From DSYU01 sp964437595 (GTDB lineage: Bacteria; Chloroflexota; Anaerolineae; Anaerolineales; Anaerolineaceae): DNA of 64,000 bases. The position numbers were made by a program, and so were the translations under genes. Below, piece after piece: positions 17,680 to 26,877 of the stretch. The notes beneath the pieces are model-generated. The model saw only the letters and a program-made list of their open reading frames with translations. It was not told the DNA's origin and did not search any database. Each line of letters begins with the position of its first letter. The first letter of the stretch is position 1. The stretch covers positions 16,801-80,800 of the forward strand of contig CAYTHO010000015.1 of assembly GCA_964437595.1 (NCBI GenBank). The letters run 5' to 3'.

Positions 17680-18816
17680 ATGGCCCTTATAATCATCGAC
17701 GCTCATGAAGATATCGCTTATAACGCGCTGACCTTTGGCCGGAATTACCTGCGCCCGGCGAGCGAAACCCGCCAGATCGAGATGGATACGCCAACACCCC
17801 AACGGACGGGGCATACGCTGCTGGGCTGGCCGGATTACCAGCGCGCGCAAGTGGCAGTGGTTTTTGCCACGCTGTTCCTGGCGCCGCGCCGCTACCAGGC
17901 AGGCGCATGGGAAAGCCAGGTGTTTGCCGATTCGGACGAAGCACGGCGCAAGATGGAAGGCCAGTTAAATTTTTACCGGCGCCTGTGCGATGAAGCCCCC
18001 GATTCTTTCCAGTTGATCTATAATAAAAAAGACCTGCGACGGATTCTGTCGGCCTGGGAAAGCGAGCCTGCTTTTCTCCCTAACCCGGATGAAGCGGAGC
18101 CAGCGGCAAAAAAAACAGTCACCCATCCAGTGGGGCTGGTGCTGTTGATGGAAGGAGCGGAAGGCATCCGCTCGCCGGAAGAGATGGAAGAATGGTGGGA
18201 GATGGGCGTGCGCATGACTGGCCCGGTGTGGGCCGGAACCCGGTTTTGCGGCGGAAGCTACGAACCGGGCGGGTTTACCAGCGAGGGGTACGCGCTGCTG
18301 GAAGTGATGGCAGACCTGGGTTATACTCTGGATATCAGCCATATGACGGAGACCGCGGCGCTGCAGGCGCTGGACCGCTACGAAGGACCGGTGATGGCCT
18401 CACACGCTAACGCCCGGGCGCTGATTAAAGGCCCGACCAATGAGCGCCAGCTAACCGACCGGACCATTCAACGGCTGATCGAACGCGATGGAGTAATGGG
18501 CGCGCTGCCGTTCAACCGCTTCCTGCGCCCTGACTGGAGCAACAATGACGACCGCCAACTGGTGACCCTGCGCATGCTGGCGGCCCACATGGACCATACT
18601 TGCCAGATCGCAGGTGACGCGCTGCACGCCGGCCTGGGAACTGATTTTGATGGCGGCTTTGGATGGCCGGCGGTACCTTACGAGATCGATACCATCGCGG
18701 ATCTTCCGAAACTGGCGCCGGTGCTGGCTGAGTTCGGGTATACGAATGACAACATTGGCGATATTCTAGGCAACAACTGGCGCCGTCACCTGGAAAGGAC
18801 TTTACCTGAATCATGA
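17680..18816 (+). CDS. Membrane dipeptidase (peptidase family M19)
   Basis: 378 residues of the renal-dipeptidase fold, a binuclear zinc amidohydrolase that cleaves dipeptides. Metal-site motifs are present: DAHEDIAYN (His-x-Asp), LLMEGAEGI (bridging Glu), DISHM and MASHANARAL (His ligands), and GLGTDFDGGFG near the C-terminus. No signal peptide is seen, so it is probably cytoplasmic. The ATG at 17680 is chosen; an upstream in-frame TTG at 17653 adds residues unlike the family. The stop overlaps the next start by 4 bp, so the two are translationally coupled. Confidence 0.88.
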   Translation: MALIIIDAHEDIAYNALTFGRNYLRPASETRQIEMDTPTPQRTGHTLLGWPDYQRAQVAVVFATLFLAPRRYQAGAWESQVFADSDEARRKMEGQLNFYRRLCDEAPDSFQLIYNKKDLRRILSAWESEPAFLPNPDEAEPAAKKTVTHPVGLVLLMEGAEGIRSPEEMEEWWEMGVRMTGPVWAGTRFCGGSYEPGGFTSEGYALLEVMADLGYTLDISHMTETAALQALDRYEGPVMASHANARALIKGPTNERQLTDRTIQRLIERDGVMGALPFNRFLRPDWSNNDDRQLVTLRMLAAHMDHTCQIAGDALHAGLGTDFDGGFGWPAVPYEIDTIADLPKLAPVLAEFGYTNDNIGDILGNNWRRHLERTLPES

Positions 18817-19352
18817 GCGCTCCAAATGAGGCCCCCGCGCCCGCGGCAGCTACGCCTGTTCCAACCAGCGAACCAACCACCCGCCCCGTAACCTACTGGC
18901 GGCGGCGCGCGCGCACTGGGTTAGTCCTGACGCTGGTGGGTTTCCTCATCTTCCTGGTTGGCGCACGCCCGGGAATGTTTGTGATGGACCGCAGCCCAAT
19001 CATTGGTTTTATCCAGATTGCCGTGTTTCTGGTAGGGCTGGCGATGATCTGCATGGGCGGCTATGTGAGCCTGACCTCGCTGTGGGGTGACCAGTCCACC
19101 AGTATCGCTGCCGATATCGGGCTGCGGCTGGTAGCGACCGGCTACGTGATTGCCGTGTTCGCTGGAATGGCGGACATTTTCGGCTTTGGCAGCCACGCGC
19201 TCCCCAAACTGCCCTTCTTTGGTCCCTGGCAGGCGCGGGGGGTCGAGATGGGGCAGGTGCTGATTGCCATGGGCTTTCTATTGATGCTGCCTTTCCGCCG
19301 GGGCGAGAAACACGAACCACCGCCGGAGGCAACGCCAAAAGCGGAAGGATAG
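18813..19352 (+). CDS. Four-helix membrane protein of unknown function
   Basis: 179 residues: a Pro/Ala/Thr-rich N-terminus of about 28 residues, then four hydrophobic segments (about 34-50, 63-85, 103-125, 143-158), and a charged Pro-rich tail. No family is recognised. It shares an ATGA overlap with the dipeptidase, so it is expressed with it, but no functional link is proven. Confidence 0.6.
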   Translation: MSAPNEAPAPAAATPVPTSEPTTRPVTYWRRRARTGLVLTLVGFLIFLVGARPGMFVMDRSPIIGFIQIAVFLVGLAMICMGGYVSLTSLWGDQSTSIAADIGLRLVATGYVIAVFAGMADIFGFGSHALPKLPFFGPWQARGVEMGQVLIAMGFLLMLPFRRGEKHEPPPEATPKAEG

Positions 19353-19448
19353 GCTGCCTGAGAATACGCCCGGCGTCAAAAGCAGCCGGGCTGAAGAAAC
19401 CTATGCCGTGAATGCTGGCTCAGGATTTACGGGCGAGTAGTTGAGTAG

Positions 19449-20819
19449 TTAATCTCGTTCCGTGGACAGCAGGCCGAGGACTTCGAGCATCTCGCGGTTG
19501 GAAATGTATTTGAAGGCAGGCAGGCCCGATTCTCCGCCGCGCTCGCGCTCCAGGGCTTCGAGGCGCAGCAGGGTGTTTTTATCCACTACCGGGTGATCCA
19601 GCCGGGCCAGCCGCTCGCGCACCAGATCGGGTACCGCAGCCGTGGTCGGGGACTGGGTTTGTAGATATTGGATCACTGCTTGAGCAGCGTTGGTGGCGTC
19701 TTTGCGGGCAATGCCTACCAGCCCGGTCGATGCCCGGCGCGCCCAGCCTGCCAGAAATACATCAGGCAGTTCGCGCCCTTCACGCGGGTCAAAGGCCTCA
19801 TAACTGATTGCTTCCACCGGGTAGCGCGGCTGGGGGCTTTTGACGTATTCACCGTGCTGCACAGGCAGTCCCACGGCATCGTCCACCACATCGCCGATGG
19901 CGAAAATGACCGTATCCACATCCAGGGTATGGAAGCGCCGGGTACCCTTCGCGCGGCTTTCGCCGTCGTCGGTCAGCACCAGGGTGTTTTCTTCCAGTTC
20001 CAGACCGGTGACCTGCCCCCTGGCATTGCCCAGGATACGCGCTGGGGAAGAGAGAAAGTGGAGGCGAAAACATGCGTCCGTTTTTCCTAAAACCTCGCTG
20101 CCCGCCGGCTGGTTTTTTGCCGCCACGGACTGGATCGTCGCGCGAAACGCAGCGGGGTCCTGGCAGATTTCTTGCATGGTAAGGTTTACCCGCTCCAGCT
20201 CGGCCTCCAGAGCGGACATGTCCAGATAACCAACCAGGCCTTCCAGTTCTTTGCGGTCGAATTTCACTTCCATGGGGCCGCGGCGGGCAACGGAAATGAC
20301 CTCATCAACACCTTTATTTTCGACCAGCCAGTGGGTGATATCCATCATCACGTTGCCAGCGCCAATCACCGCAACACGCTTACCGATTTGATAGGTCCAT
20401 TCAGAGTAGGGGGGCAATCCGTTATAATGGTAGACGATATCCTTCGCATGATACACGCCAGTAAGCTCTTCTCCTGGGATGCCCAACCGCTTGGTGCTTT
20501 GCGCGCCCACCGTCACCAGCAGCGCGTGAAAGCCCAGCGCGCGCAGACGATCCAGCGAAAGGTCAGCCTGCTGGCCCACCAGCACGTTCCCGTAATAGTG
20601 GATTTCATCCAGCGCCAGGATTTGACGGAACTGGCTGCGCAGCCCTTCTTTCATCTTGAGTTTACTGGGATAAATGCCGTACTCCGCCAGCCCGCCCGGC
20701 TTAATGTCCCGGTTAAAGAGAACGACTTGAATATTACGGTCCGCCAGCTGGCGCGCGGCAAACAGACCCGCGGGGCCTGCGCCAATGACCGCTACGTAAT
20801 ACCGGGAGTCAAAATCCAT
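19449..20819 (-). CDS. Adrenodoxin-reductase-like FAD/NADP oxidoreductase
   Basis: A 456-residue flavoprotein. The N-terminal FAD-binding loop is VAVIGAGPAGLFAARQL and a second dinucleotide loop, VAVIGAGNVMMDITHWL, should bind NADP(H). KPGGLAEYGIYPSKLK matches the ferredoxin-NADP reductase FprA / glutamate-synthase small-chain group. DVFLAGWARRASTGLVGIAR near the C-terminus is the typical FAD pocket of FprA proteins. The likely role is electron exchange between ferredoxin and NADP(H), which would suit the ferredoxin-linked enzymes at 55215-61899. No iron-sulfur cysteines are seen. The ATG at 20819 has GGAGG 11 nt upstream. Confidence 0.8.
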   Translation of the reverse strand: MDFDSRYYVAVIGAGPAGLFAARQLADRNIQVVLFNRDIKPGGLAEYGIYPSKLKMKEGLRSQFRQILALDEIHYYGNVLVGQQADLSLDRLRALGFHALLVTVGAQSTKRLGIPGEELTGVYHAKDIVYHYNGLPPYSEWTYQIGKRVAVIGAGNVMMDITHWLVENKGVDEVISVARRGPMEVKFDRKELEGLVGYLDMSALEAELERVNLTMQEICQDPAAFRATIQSVAAKNQPAGSEVLGKTDACFRLHFLSSPARILGNARGQVTGLELEENTLVLTDDGESRAKGTRRFHTLDVDTVIFAIGDVVDDAVGLPVQHGEYVKSPQPRYPVEAISYEAFDPREGRELPDVFLAGWARRASTGLVGIARKDATNAAQAVIQYLQTQSPTTAAVPDLVRERLARLDHPVVDKNTLLRLEALERERGGESGLPAFKYISNREMLEVLGLLSTERD

Positions 20820-20988
20820 CCGTACCAATACCTCCAAAATAAATCCACTAAATCGCCTTTATTATACTGTTGAAGTATCAAAAGATTTAAAACCGGTACA
20901 CGGTTGGGCCAATAAAAACCGATACGATTTCATTTTTCAAAATCCTGACATTATGCTATAGTCATCACCAGATAGAGAGGAACCCGCT

Positions 20989-21693
20989 ATGCCCGAACTG
21001 ACATCCACATCCGAAGAGTCCGAAGAATCCTTCACCTACCAAAACAAGAAAGAAGAAAGCGCGCCAGCGCCCCGAGAACCGCGCCGCTTTCTCTGGCAGG
21101 GAAAAATTGCCCCGGCTTTCTGGACGATTGCCAGCGTCCTTTCCATGGTAGTGAACATCATTCTGATCATCCTGTTGATATCGATTGGCCAGCAGCTTTT
21201 CACCCTGAAAGACCTGGTCAAGAACCAGGTGCTGGGCGGTCTTTACCAGAATTTTGTGATGATGGACCAGGCGCATATCCGCACGCAGATCCCGGTAAAG
21301 GCACAGGTGCCAGCCAAGTTCGACCTGCCGTTGAGCACCAACACCACCGTGACCCTGACGGAAGACACCACCATCACCAATGCCACAATTTATGAGCTAA
21401 ACGCCGGCGGAGCCCTTTATATTCCGCGGGCAGGGCTGAACATTATCCTGCCTGCCGGAACCGAGCTGCCAGTGGCGCTGAACCTCACCGTGCCGGTAGA
21501 CCAGAAGATCCCGGTGGAATTAACGGTGGATGTAGATATTCCCCTCAGCCAGACAGAGCTGCATAAGCCCTTTGTGGGCCTGCGCAAGGTGGTTGAGCCT
21601 TATTATGGGTTGTTAGACGAGACGCCCGACAGCTGGCAGCAGGCAATTTGCGGTTCCCAGCCATCGGGATTATGCGCCTGGTTCATCCATTAA
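20989..21693 (+). CDS. Single-span membrane protein, unknown
   Basis: 234 residues: an acidic, Ser-rich cytoplasmic N-terminus of about 40 residues, one strong hydrophobic segment (about 45-68), then an external part rich in Val, Thr and Pro with a repeated pattern of short beta strands (QIPVKAQVPAKFDLPL, TVPVDQKIPVELTVDVDIPL). No enzyme motif is seen. GAGAGG lies 8 nt upstream of the ATG. It heads a run of four closely spaced genes with two M16 proteases and a phosphoesterase, so it may be their membrane partner (inference). Confidence 0.6.
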   Translation: MPELTSTSEESEESFTYQNKKEESAPAPREPRRFLWQGKIAPAFWTIASVLSMVVNIILIILLISIGQQLFTLKDLVKNQVLGGLYQNFVMMDQAHIRTQIPVKAQVPAKFDLPLSTNTTVTLTEDTTITNATIYELNAGGALYIPRAGLNIILPAGTELPVALNLTVPVDQKIPVELTVDVDIPLSQTELHKPFVGLRKVVEPYYGLLDETPDSWQQAICGSQPSGLCAWFIH

Positions 21694-21714
21694 CCCTTCG
21701 ATCGAGGTGAATCC

Positions 21715-23058
21715 TTGGACGCTGTGACCAAGACGCAATTGGCCAATGGTTTGACAGTTCAGCTCAAGGAAATTCATACCGCACCCATCATCAGCCACTG
21801 GGTGTGGTATCGGGTTGGTTCGCGCAATGAGGGCGTGGGGGAAACCGGGCTGTCGCATTGGGTGGAACACATGCAGTTCAAAGGGACCCCAACCTTCCCC
21901 ACCTCCATGCTGGATAAAGCCATCTCTCGCGAAGGCGGTGTGTGGAACGCATTTACCCACCTGGATTGGACCACGTACTACGAAACCCTGCCAGCGGACC
22001 GGATCGACCTGGCGCTGCGCCTGGAAGCCGACCGGATGTTTCACAGCACATTCGACCCGGATGAAGTAGAGGCTGAACGGAGCGTGATCCTATCGGAGCG
22101 GGAAGGCAGCGAAAATGAGCCGCTGTTCCGGCTGGGTGAAGCCATTCAGACCGCCGCGTTCAAGGTGCATCCCTACGGGCATGAGATCATTGGATACCGC
22201 GAAGACCTGCTGCGCATTCAGCGCGATGCACTGTACGAACATTACCAGACGTATTATCAGCCGCAGAACGCGCTGATTGCCATTGCCGGGGATTTTCAAA
22301 GCGACGCGATGCTGGCACGCCTGGAGGAACTGTACGATGCTGGCGCGCCCGCGCGCAGCGCGGGGCAGCCCAACAGCACCCGGGCAGTGCTTTCAGCGGA
22401 CCCTCCCGAAGAGCCGCCAGTCGTAGAAGAACAGCATGTCGAAATCAGCGGGCCGGGGGAAACAACATATATACAGATTGCCTACCGGGCGCCGAAAGCC
22501 AACCACCCGGATTTTTTTGCTTTTACCGTGCTGGACAGCCTGCTAAGCGGGCCTACCAGCCTGAACCTGTTTGGCGGCGGAGGTATCTCAAATAAGACCA
22601 GCCGGCTGTACCGGGCGCTGGTCGAACGTGACCTGGCAGTTGGGATTCATGGCGGGTTGCAAGCGACGATTGACCCGTTTTTATATGATGTGCACCTGAC
22701 TGTGCATCCCCAGCACAAACCGCAGGCGGTGCTGGCAGCGTATGAAGATGAGATCAAGCGGTTGCAAGATCAGTGTGTTCCTGAAGAGGAGATCGAGCGG
22801 GCGATTAAGCAGGCGCGGGCATTGTTCGCTTACGGCAGTGAGAGCATCACCAACCAGGCTTCATGGATGGGGTATGCAGAGATGTTTGCCACTTATGACT
22901 GGTTTGTCCGCTATGTAGATCACCTGGCGGCGATTTCCCCACAGGATGTGCAGCGGATTGCACAGACATACATGGCGCCAGCCAACCGGGTGACCGGTAT
23001 TTACCTGCCCACTGGAGAGCCCTTAAGCGAAGGGGATGAGGATGATGAAACCGGTTAA
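21715..23058 (+). CDS. M16 zinc metalloprotease, active-site subunit
   Basis: A 447-residue insulinase-family protein. The inverted zinc motif HxxEH is present as SHWVEHMQFKGT near residue 42, with a downstream glutamate in the EVEAERSVILSERE region serving as the third ligand. The second half is the non-catalytic M16 repeat. It begins with TTG at 21715, supported by GAGG about 8 nt upstream. It overlaps its paralogue downstream by 23 bp. In known bacterial pairs, one M16 subunit carries zinc and the other supplies an arginine-tyrosine pair for substrate binding. Confidence 0.88.
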   Translation: MDAVTKTQLANGLTVQLKEIHTAPIISHWVWYRVGSRNEGVGETGLSHWVEHMQFKGTPTFPTSMLDKAISREGGVWNAFTHLDWTTYYETLPADRIDLALRLEADRMFHSTFDPDEVEAERSVILSEREGSENEPLFRLGEAIQTAAFKVHPYGHEIIGYREDLLRIQRDALYEHYQTYYQPQNALIAIAGDFQSDAMLARLEELYDAGAPARSAGQPNSTRAVLSADPPEEPPVVEEQHVEISGPGETTYIQIAYRAPKANHPDFFAFTVLDSLLSGPTSLNLFGGGGISNKTSRLYRALVERDLAVGIHGGLQATIDPFLYDVHLTVHPQHKPQAVLAAYEDEIKRLQDQCVPEEEIERAIKQARALFAYGSESITNQASWMGYAEMFATYDWFVRYVDHLAAISPQDVQRIAQTYMAPANRVTGIYLPTGEPLSEGDEDDETG

Positions 23059-24337
23059 CTGGAAAACCCTGCCCGGCCCGGAGAACATCACCCGCGTGGT
23101 GTTGCCCAATGGGATCACCCTGCTGACTCGCAGCAATTTTAACAGCCCATCCGTCTACGTGAGCGGGTACCTGGCAGCAGGCAGTGTGTTCGACCCCCTG
23201 GACAAGCTCGGGCTGGCTGACTTCACCGCGCTGTGCCTGACGCGGGGAACACAGCAGCATACCTTCCAGGAAATTTACGATCAACTGGAATCGGCAGGGG
23301 CCAGCCTGGGGTTTGGCGCAAGCGTGCATAATGCCAGTTTTGGCGGGCGGGCGCTGGCGGAAGACCTTCCGCTGCTGCTGCGGCTGCTGGCAGAGGCGCT
23401 GTGCCAGCCCGTGTTTCCTACCGATCAGGTAGAGCGGCTGCGCGGTCAACTGCTCACCTCGCTGGCGATCCGCGACCAGGATACCGGCGACCTGGCCGAT
23501 CTGGCTTTTGATGAGATCCTCTTTCCCAACCATCCCTATGGGCGGCCTGAGGAAGGGCATCCAGAAACAATCCAGGCCATTACCCCCGCGGACATGGTCG
23601 ATTTTTACCGGCGCCATTACGGGCCCGGCACCCTGGTGATAGTGATCGCCGGGGCAGTGGAAGCGCAAGAGGCCTTCGACCAGGTACATAAAGCGCTGGG
23701 TGGGTGGGCCAATCCGAACCAGGAACCCCGGCCCGTGCTGCCGTCCGCGCATCCACTGGCCAAAAGCGAGCGGCGGCACATCGGCCTGCCTGGCAAATAC
23801 CAGACCGACCTTGTGCTGGGGACGATCGGACCCCGGCGCGCCTCGCCCGAATTTATGGCGGCATCGCTGGGGAACAGCATCCTGGGGCAGTTCGGGATGA
23901 TGGGCCGGATCGGGGACGTGGTGCGGGAAAAAGCCGGATTGGCGTACAGCGCCAGTACCAGCCTGAGCGCGTATATCGATACAGGCTCCTGGCAGGTCAC
24001 CGCCGGGGTGAACCCGGCCAACCTGCAGCGCGCAATCGAATTAATTTTGCACGAGCTGCGCCGGTTCACCCAGGAGCCAGTGACGCAGGAAGAGCTGCAG
24101 GACAGCCAATCGAGCTATATCGGGCAGATGCCGTTGTCGCTAGAATCCAACGCGGGCGTGGTGAACGCGCTGCTGAAAATTGAGCGGTTTCAGTTGGGTC
24201 TGGATTATTACCAGCGCTACCCCGACCTAGTCGAACAGGTCACGACCGAAATGGTGCTGGAAACCGCGCGGCGCTACTGGAACCTGGATTGCCTGGCGAT
24301 TGTCAGCGCCGGGCCTGACCTGCTTGATGCGTCATGA
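23036..24337 (+). CDS. M16-family protein lacking the zinc motif
   Basis: A 433-residue paralogue of the preceding gene. Where the HxxEH motif should be it has KLGLADFTALCLTRGT, so it cannot bind zinc in the usual way. The C-terminal half keeps the M16 pattern (GRIGDVVREKAGLAYSAST, the region carrying the conserved Arg and Tyr used for substrate binding). It is therefore probably the non-catalytic partner in a heterodimer. ATGs at 23036, 23042 and 23045 are all possible starts, inside the end of the upstream gene. Confidence 0.85.
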   Translation: MRMMKPVNWKTLPGPENITRVVLPNGITLLTRSNFNSPSVYVSGYLAAGSVFDPLDKLGLADFTALCLTRGTQQHTFQEIYDQLESAGASLGFGASVHNASFGGRALAEDLPLLLRLLAEALCQPVFPTDQVERLRGQLLTSLAIRDQDTGDLADLAFDEILFPNHPYGRPEEGHPETIQAITPADMVDFYRRHYGPGTLVIVIAGAVEAQEAFDQVHKALGGWANPNQEPRPVLPSAHPLAKSERRHIGLPGKYQTDLVLGTIGPRRASPEFMAASLGNSILGQFGMMGRIGDVVREKAGLAYSASTSLSAYIDTGSWQVTAGVNPANLQRAIELILHELRRFTQEPVTQEELQDSQSSYIGQMPLSLESNAGVVNALLKIERFQLGLDYYQRYPDLVEQVTTEMVLETARRYWNLDCLAIVSAGPDLLDAS

Positions 24338-24984
24338 ACATTCTGGCGATCAGCGATGTTGAAGTTGATATGATCTACAGCCCGCTGATCACGCAGCGGT
24401 TCAAAGACGTGGACCTGGTGATCGGCTGCGGCGACCTGCCGTATTATTACCTGGAATATGTAATCAGCATGCTGGACAAGCCGCTCTATTACGTGCGCGG
24501 TAACCATGCCCCGCGGTTTATGGAAGAGGGCGAGACCAGCGGGCGTACGTATCCCTGGGGCGGAATTGACCTGCACCAGGCCGTGAAGCGGGATGCCTCG
24601 GGCCTGCTGATGGCAGGAATCGAAGGCAGCCTCAAATATAACAAAGGCCTCTACCAATACTCACAACCGCAGATGTGGCAGATGATTTTCGCCATGGTGC
24701 CCCGCCTGATGCTGAATCGACTGCGGTACGGCAGGTACCTGGACATCTTCGTGAGCCACGCGCCGCCCTGGGGCATCCATGATAAAGACGATTTACCACA
24801 CCGGGGAATTAAAGCCTTCCGCTGGCTGATCGAAGTGTTCAAGCCAGCCTTTGCGCTGCACGGGCATATTCATATCTACCAGCAGTACGATGTTACAGAA
24901 ACAACTTACCGCAGCACGCGGGTAATTAATGCATACGGATATAAATTGATCCGGTTTGATCTTCCTGAGAAGAACCGCGGGTAA
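24334..24984 (+). CDS. Calcineurin-like metallophosphoesterase
   Basis: A 216-residue phosphoesterase. Motifs: ISDVEVD at the N-terminus (the usual D-x-H is D-V-E here), GCGDLP, RGNHA, SHAPP and HGHIHIYQQY. All but the first are standard metal ligands of this superfamily. The substrate is unknown. The start overlaps the M16 gene stop (ATGA), so it is the last gene of this coupled run. It converges on the next gene with only 14 bp between them. Confidence 0.85.
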   Translation: MNILAISDVEVDMIYSPLITQRFKDVDLVIGCGDLPYYYLEYVISMLDKPLYYVRGNHAPRFMEEGETSGRTYPWGGIDLHQAVKRDASGLLMAGIEGSLKYNKGLYQYSQPQMWQMIFAMVPRLMLNRLRYGRYLDIFVSHAPPWGIHDKDDLPHRGIKAFRWLIEVFKPAFALHGHIHIYQQYDVTETTYRSTRVINAYGYKLIRFDLPEKNRG

Positions 24985-24998
24985 GGTGAAACTTTCCT

Positions 24999-26747
24999 TT
25001 ACTGCCCGGGCAGGCGGAAGCGCAGCCAGGTATCACCGGCTTTCACCTGGAACGTCCCCCGGCGGCCAAAGGTTTGCGCCTCCGTGGAGTCCAGGCCGGC
25101 CAGGGGAACATAATCGGCGGCCTGGTCGGCGTAGCCCAGCACGCGGGTGTGGAAGGCGCGCAGCATGCGCCGGCCGGTGAGCGCTTTGGCCAGGTCGGTG
25201 GAGATTACCGCCAGTGGCCAGATCTGGGCCGGCGGGCCTTCTGTCGCCATCCACTCAAAGTTCAGGCGAATATCGTAAGGCAGGGAGGGCAGGAAGCTGA
25301 GCGTATCCATTACCAGCAGCACGGACGGGCCGCTGGTCTGACCCAGGCGGCGCTGCTCGGTCCAATCGGCAAGCTGGATGATCCAATCACTGGCCACGCC
25401 AGCATCAGCGCTTTCCACCGCCAGGCAGTACCGGGAATATCCCTTCTCTTCCACCCAGACCTGCCATTTCTGCGGCTCGCAGGAGAGAATAATGAACTGA
25501 ATCGTGCGCGGTGAACCGCGCCCGGCAAGGCTGGCAAGCGCATTGCGCAGCATATCCAACTGGGCTTCCCGCTCATCGCCAATCACTATCAACCCGCCGG
25601 GAGCCGGATCATGAAGATCCAGAAGTACGGGCAGGCCGTCATCACACACGCCAAGAACTGCTGCCTGAGCGGGGAGATCATGGTTCTGTTTGATGATCTG
25701 CTCAAGGGTCGGCGCGCCGGGGAGCGGCTGGGGCAATGCCGGAGAGGTAGTAGAGGCCGGGGTCGGTGGGGGGGCATCCGCTTCAGGCTGTGCAGCCGGT
25801 TTATCCTCTGGCCGGTTGTAGATCTCCATGGGTATCTGGATTGATTGGCGAAGGGATGAACTGCTGGCCCTGGGTGGAACACGCACGACAGGCAGGTTGG
25901 TAAAAGGACCTGGGCGCAACAGCCCGCCCCGCGCACCTGAACCGCTGGCGCCATTCACGCCGTTCGCACTGCCAGATCCGTTTACGCCGGGCGATTCGGG
26001 CGCGGCATCTACATTCCTGGCCGGTGGATGGTGTGGTGCTTTTCCATTTGATGGGGCTTCGCGTGAGCCAGCAGCATTTTCCCTCGGCGCAAGCGGTCGA
26101 ATCGGTGGCGGGGTTGTTTTCCCATTGGTCTGCGGTGAAGGCACGGATGAATGCTTTTCATCAGCAGAGGCATTGGCGGGTTGGGGTGTATTTCCCATAG
26201 GCCGGCGCGGAGGAACGATTGGCGCCTTGCTAGCGGCGCGATTTTCGCTGCGCGAAGGGGGCTTAAACGGGTACTTTTTACCCTGAGGGGGCTGACCCGC
26301 GGGTGTGTTTTGGACCGGAGGCTGCTCAGGAGCCTTCGGGGCGCGGGAGGTGACTGGCGCATGGGGCTTTGCTGGAGGCGTTTTCCGCACCAGCCGCTTG
26401 GGCATATCCCGCTGGGGTGAATCATTCACGGATGGCCTGGTCGCCTCTCGCTGTACGGTAGGCGTGGAACGAGGCACCGGTGGTTGAACAGGTGGAGGCG
26501 GAACAGTCCGCACCAGCCGCGCAGCGGGCGGCGGCGGTGGGGCAGCCTGTACGGCAGCAGGGGGGTGCTGCGCGGCAGCAGGGCGCTTTGTCCGGTGCAA
26601 CGTCTTCCCTTGCACCGGCAGTCTGGGAGCCGGTTTTGCTTTTTTAAACCCCAATGCAGCCAGCATATCCGCGTCCACCGGGTTGATCCATAATGGTGGG
26701 CGCTGCGCGGCGCGGGTCATATTTGAACGTATCGCAAACGGTTTCAT
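24999..26747 (-). CDS. Proline-rich protein with FtsK-like domain lacking a P-loop
   Basis: 582 residues. Residues about 20-350 are low complexity (Pro, Ala, Arg, Asn rich). The C-terminal 220 residues follow the FtsK/SpoIIIE core pattern: LGVCDDGLPVLLDLHD, then GGLIVIGDEREAQLDMLRNA where FtsK has the Walker A loop, then IQFIILSCEP, a Walker B-like strand SVLLVMDTLSFLP, and IWPLAVISTD near the sensor position. The GKS/T of the P-loop is absent, so ATP hydrolysis is unlikely. No membrane segment is seen. A structural or regulatory role is inferred. A 17-bp-spaced promoter lies upstream. Confidence 0.55.
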   Translation of the reverse strand: MKPFAIRSNMTRAAQRPPLWINPVDADMLAALGFKKAKPAPRLPVQGKTLHRTKRPAAAQHPPAAVQAAPPPPPAARLVRTVPPPPVQPPVPRSTPTVQREATRPSVNDSPQRDMPKRLVRKTPPAKPHAPVTSRAPKAPEQPPVQNTPAGQPPQGKKYPFKPPSRSENRAASKAPIVPPRRPMGNTPQPANASADEKHSSVPSPQTNGKTTPPPIRPLAPRENAAGSREAPSNGKAPHHPPARNVDAAPESPGVNGSGSANGVNGASGSGARGGLLRPGPFTNLPVVRVPPRASSSSLRQSIQIPMEIYNRPEDKPAAQPEADAPPPTPASTTSPALPQPLPGAPTLEQIIKQNHDLPAQAAVLGVCDDGLPVLLDLHDPAPGGLIVIGDEREAQLDMLRNALASLAGRGSPRTIQFIILSCEPQKWQVWVEEKGYSRYCLAVESADAGVASDWIIQLADWTEQRRLGQTSGPSVLLVMDTLSFLPSLPYDIRLNFEWMATEGPPAQIWPLAVISTDLAKALTGRRMLRAFHTRVLGYADQAADYVPLAGLDSTEAQTFGRRGTFQVKAGDTWLRFRLPGQ

Positions 26748-26828
26748 GCCTGCAATCCAACACCCATTTCTTCTGTCCTGATAAAAGCCGTGACACCTGC
26801 TATAAATAGTACAATTGTTCTATAATGG

Positions 26829-26857
26829 ATTATAGCGTACAAAAGGACCGGAGTCAA
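26829..26857 (-). promoter_or_regulatory. Promoter of the FtsK-like gene
   Basis: On the minus strand, TTGACT (26852-26857), a 17-bp spacer and a perfect TATAAT (26829-26834). The leader to the ATG at 26747 would be about 75 nt. Confidence 0.75.
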
Positions 26858-26877
26858 TAGCCCTATGACACGGAAAA

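Noticed and set aside
24999..26747. Pseudogene of ftsK
   Set aside because: The frame is intact over 582 codons with its own consensus promoter; only the P-loop is missing, which suggests a functional non-ATPase.
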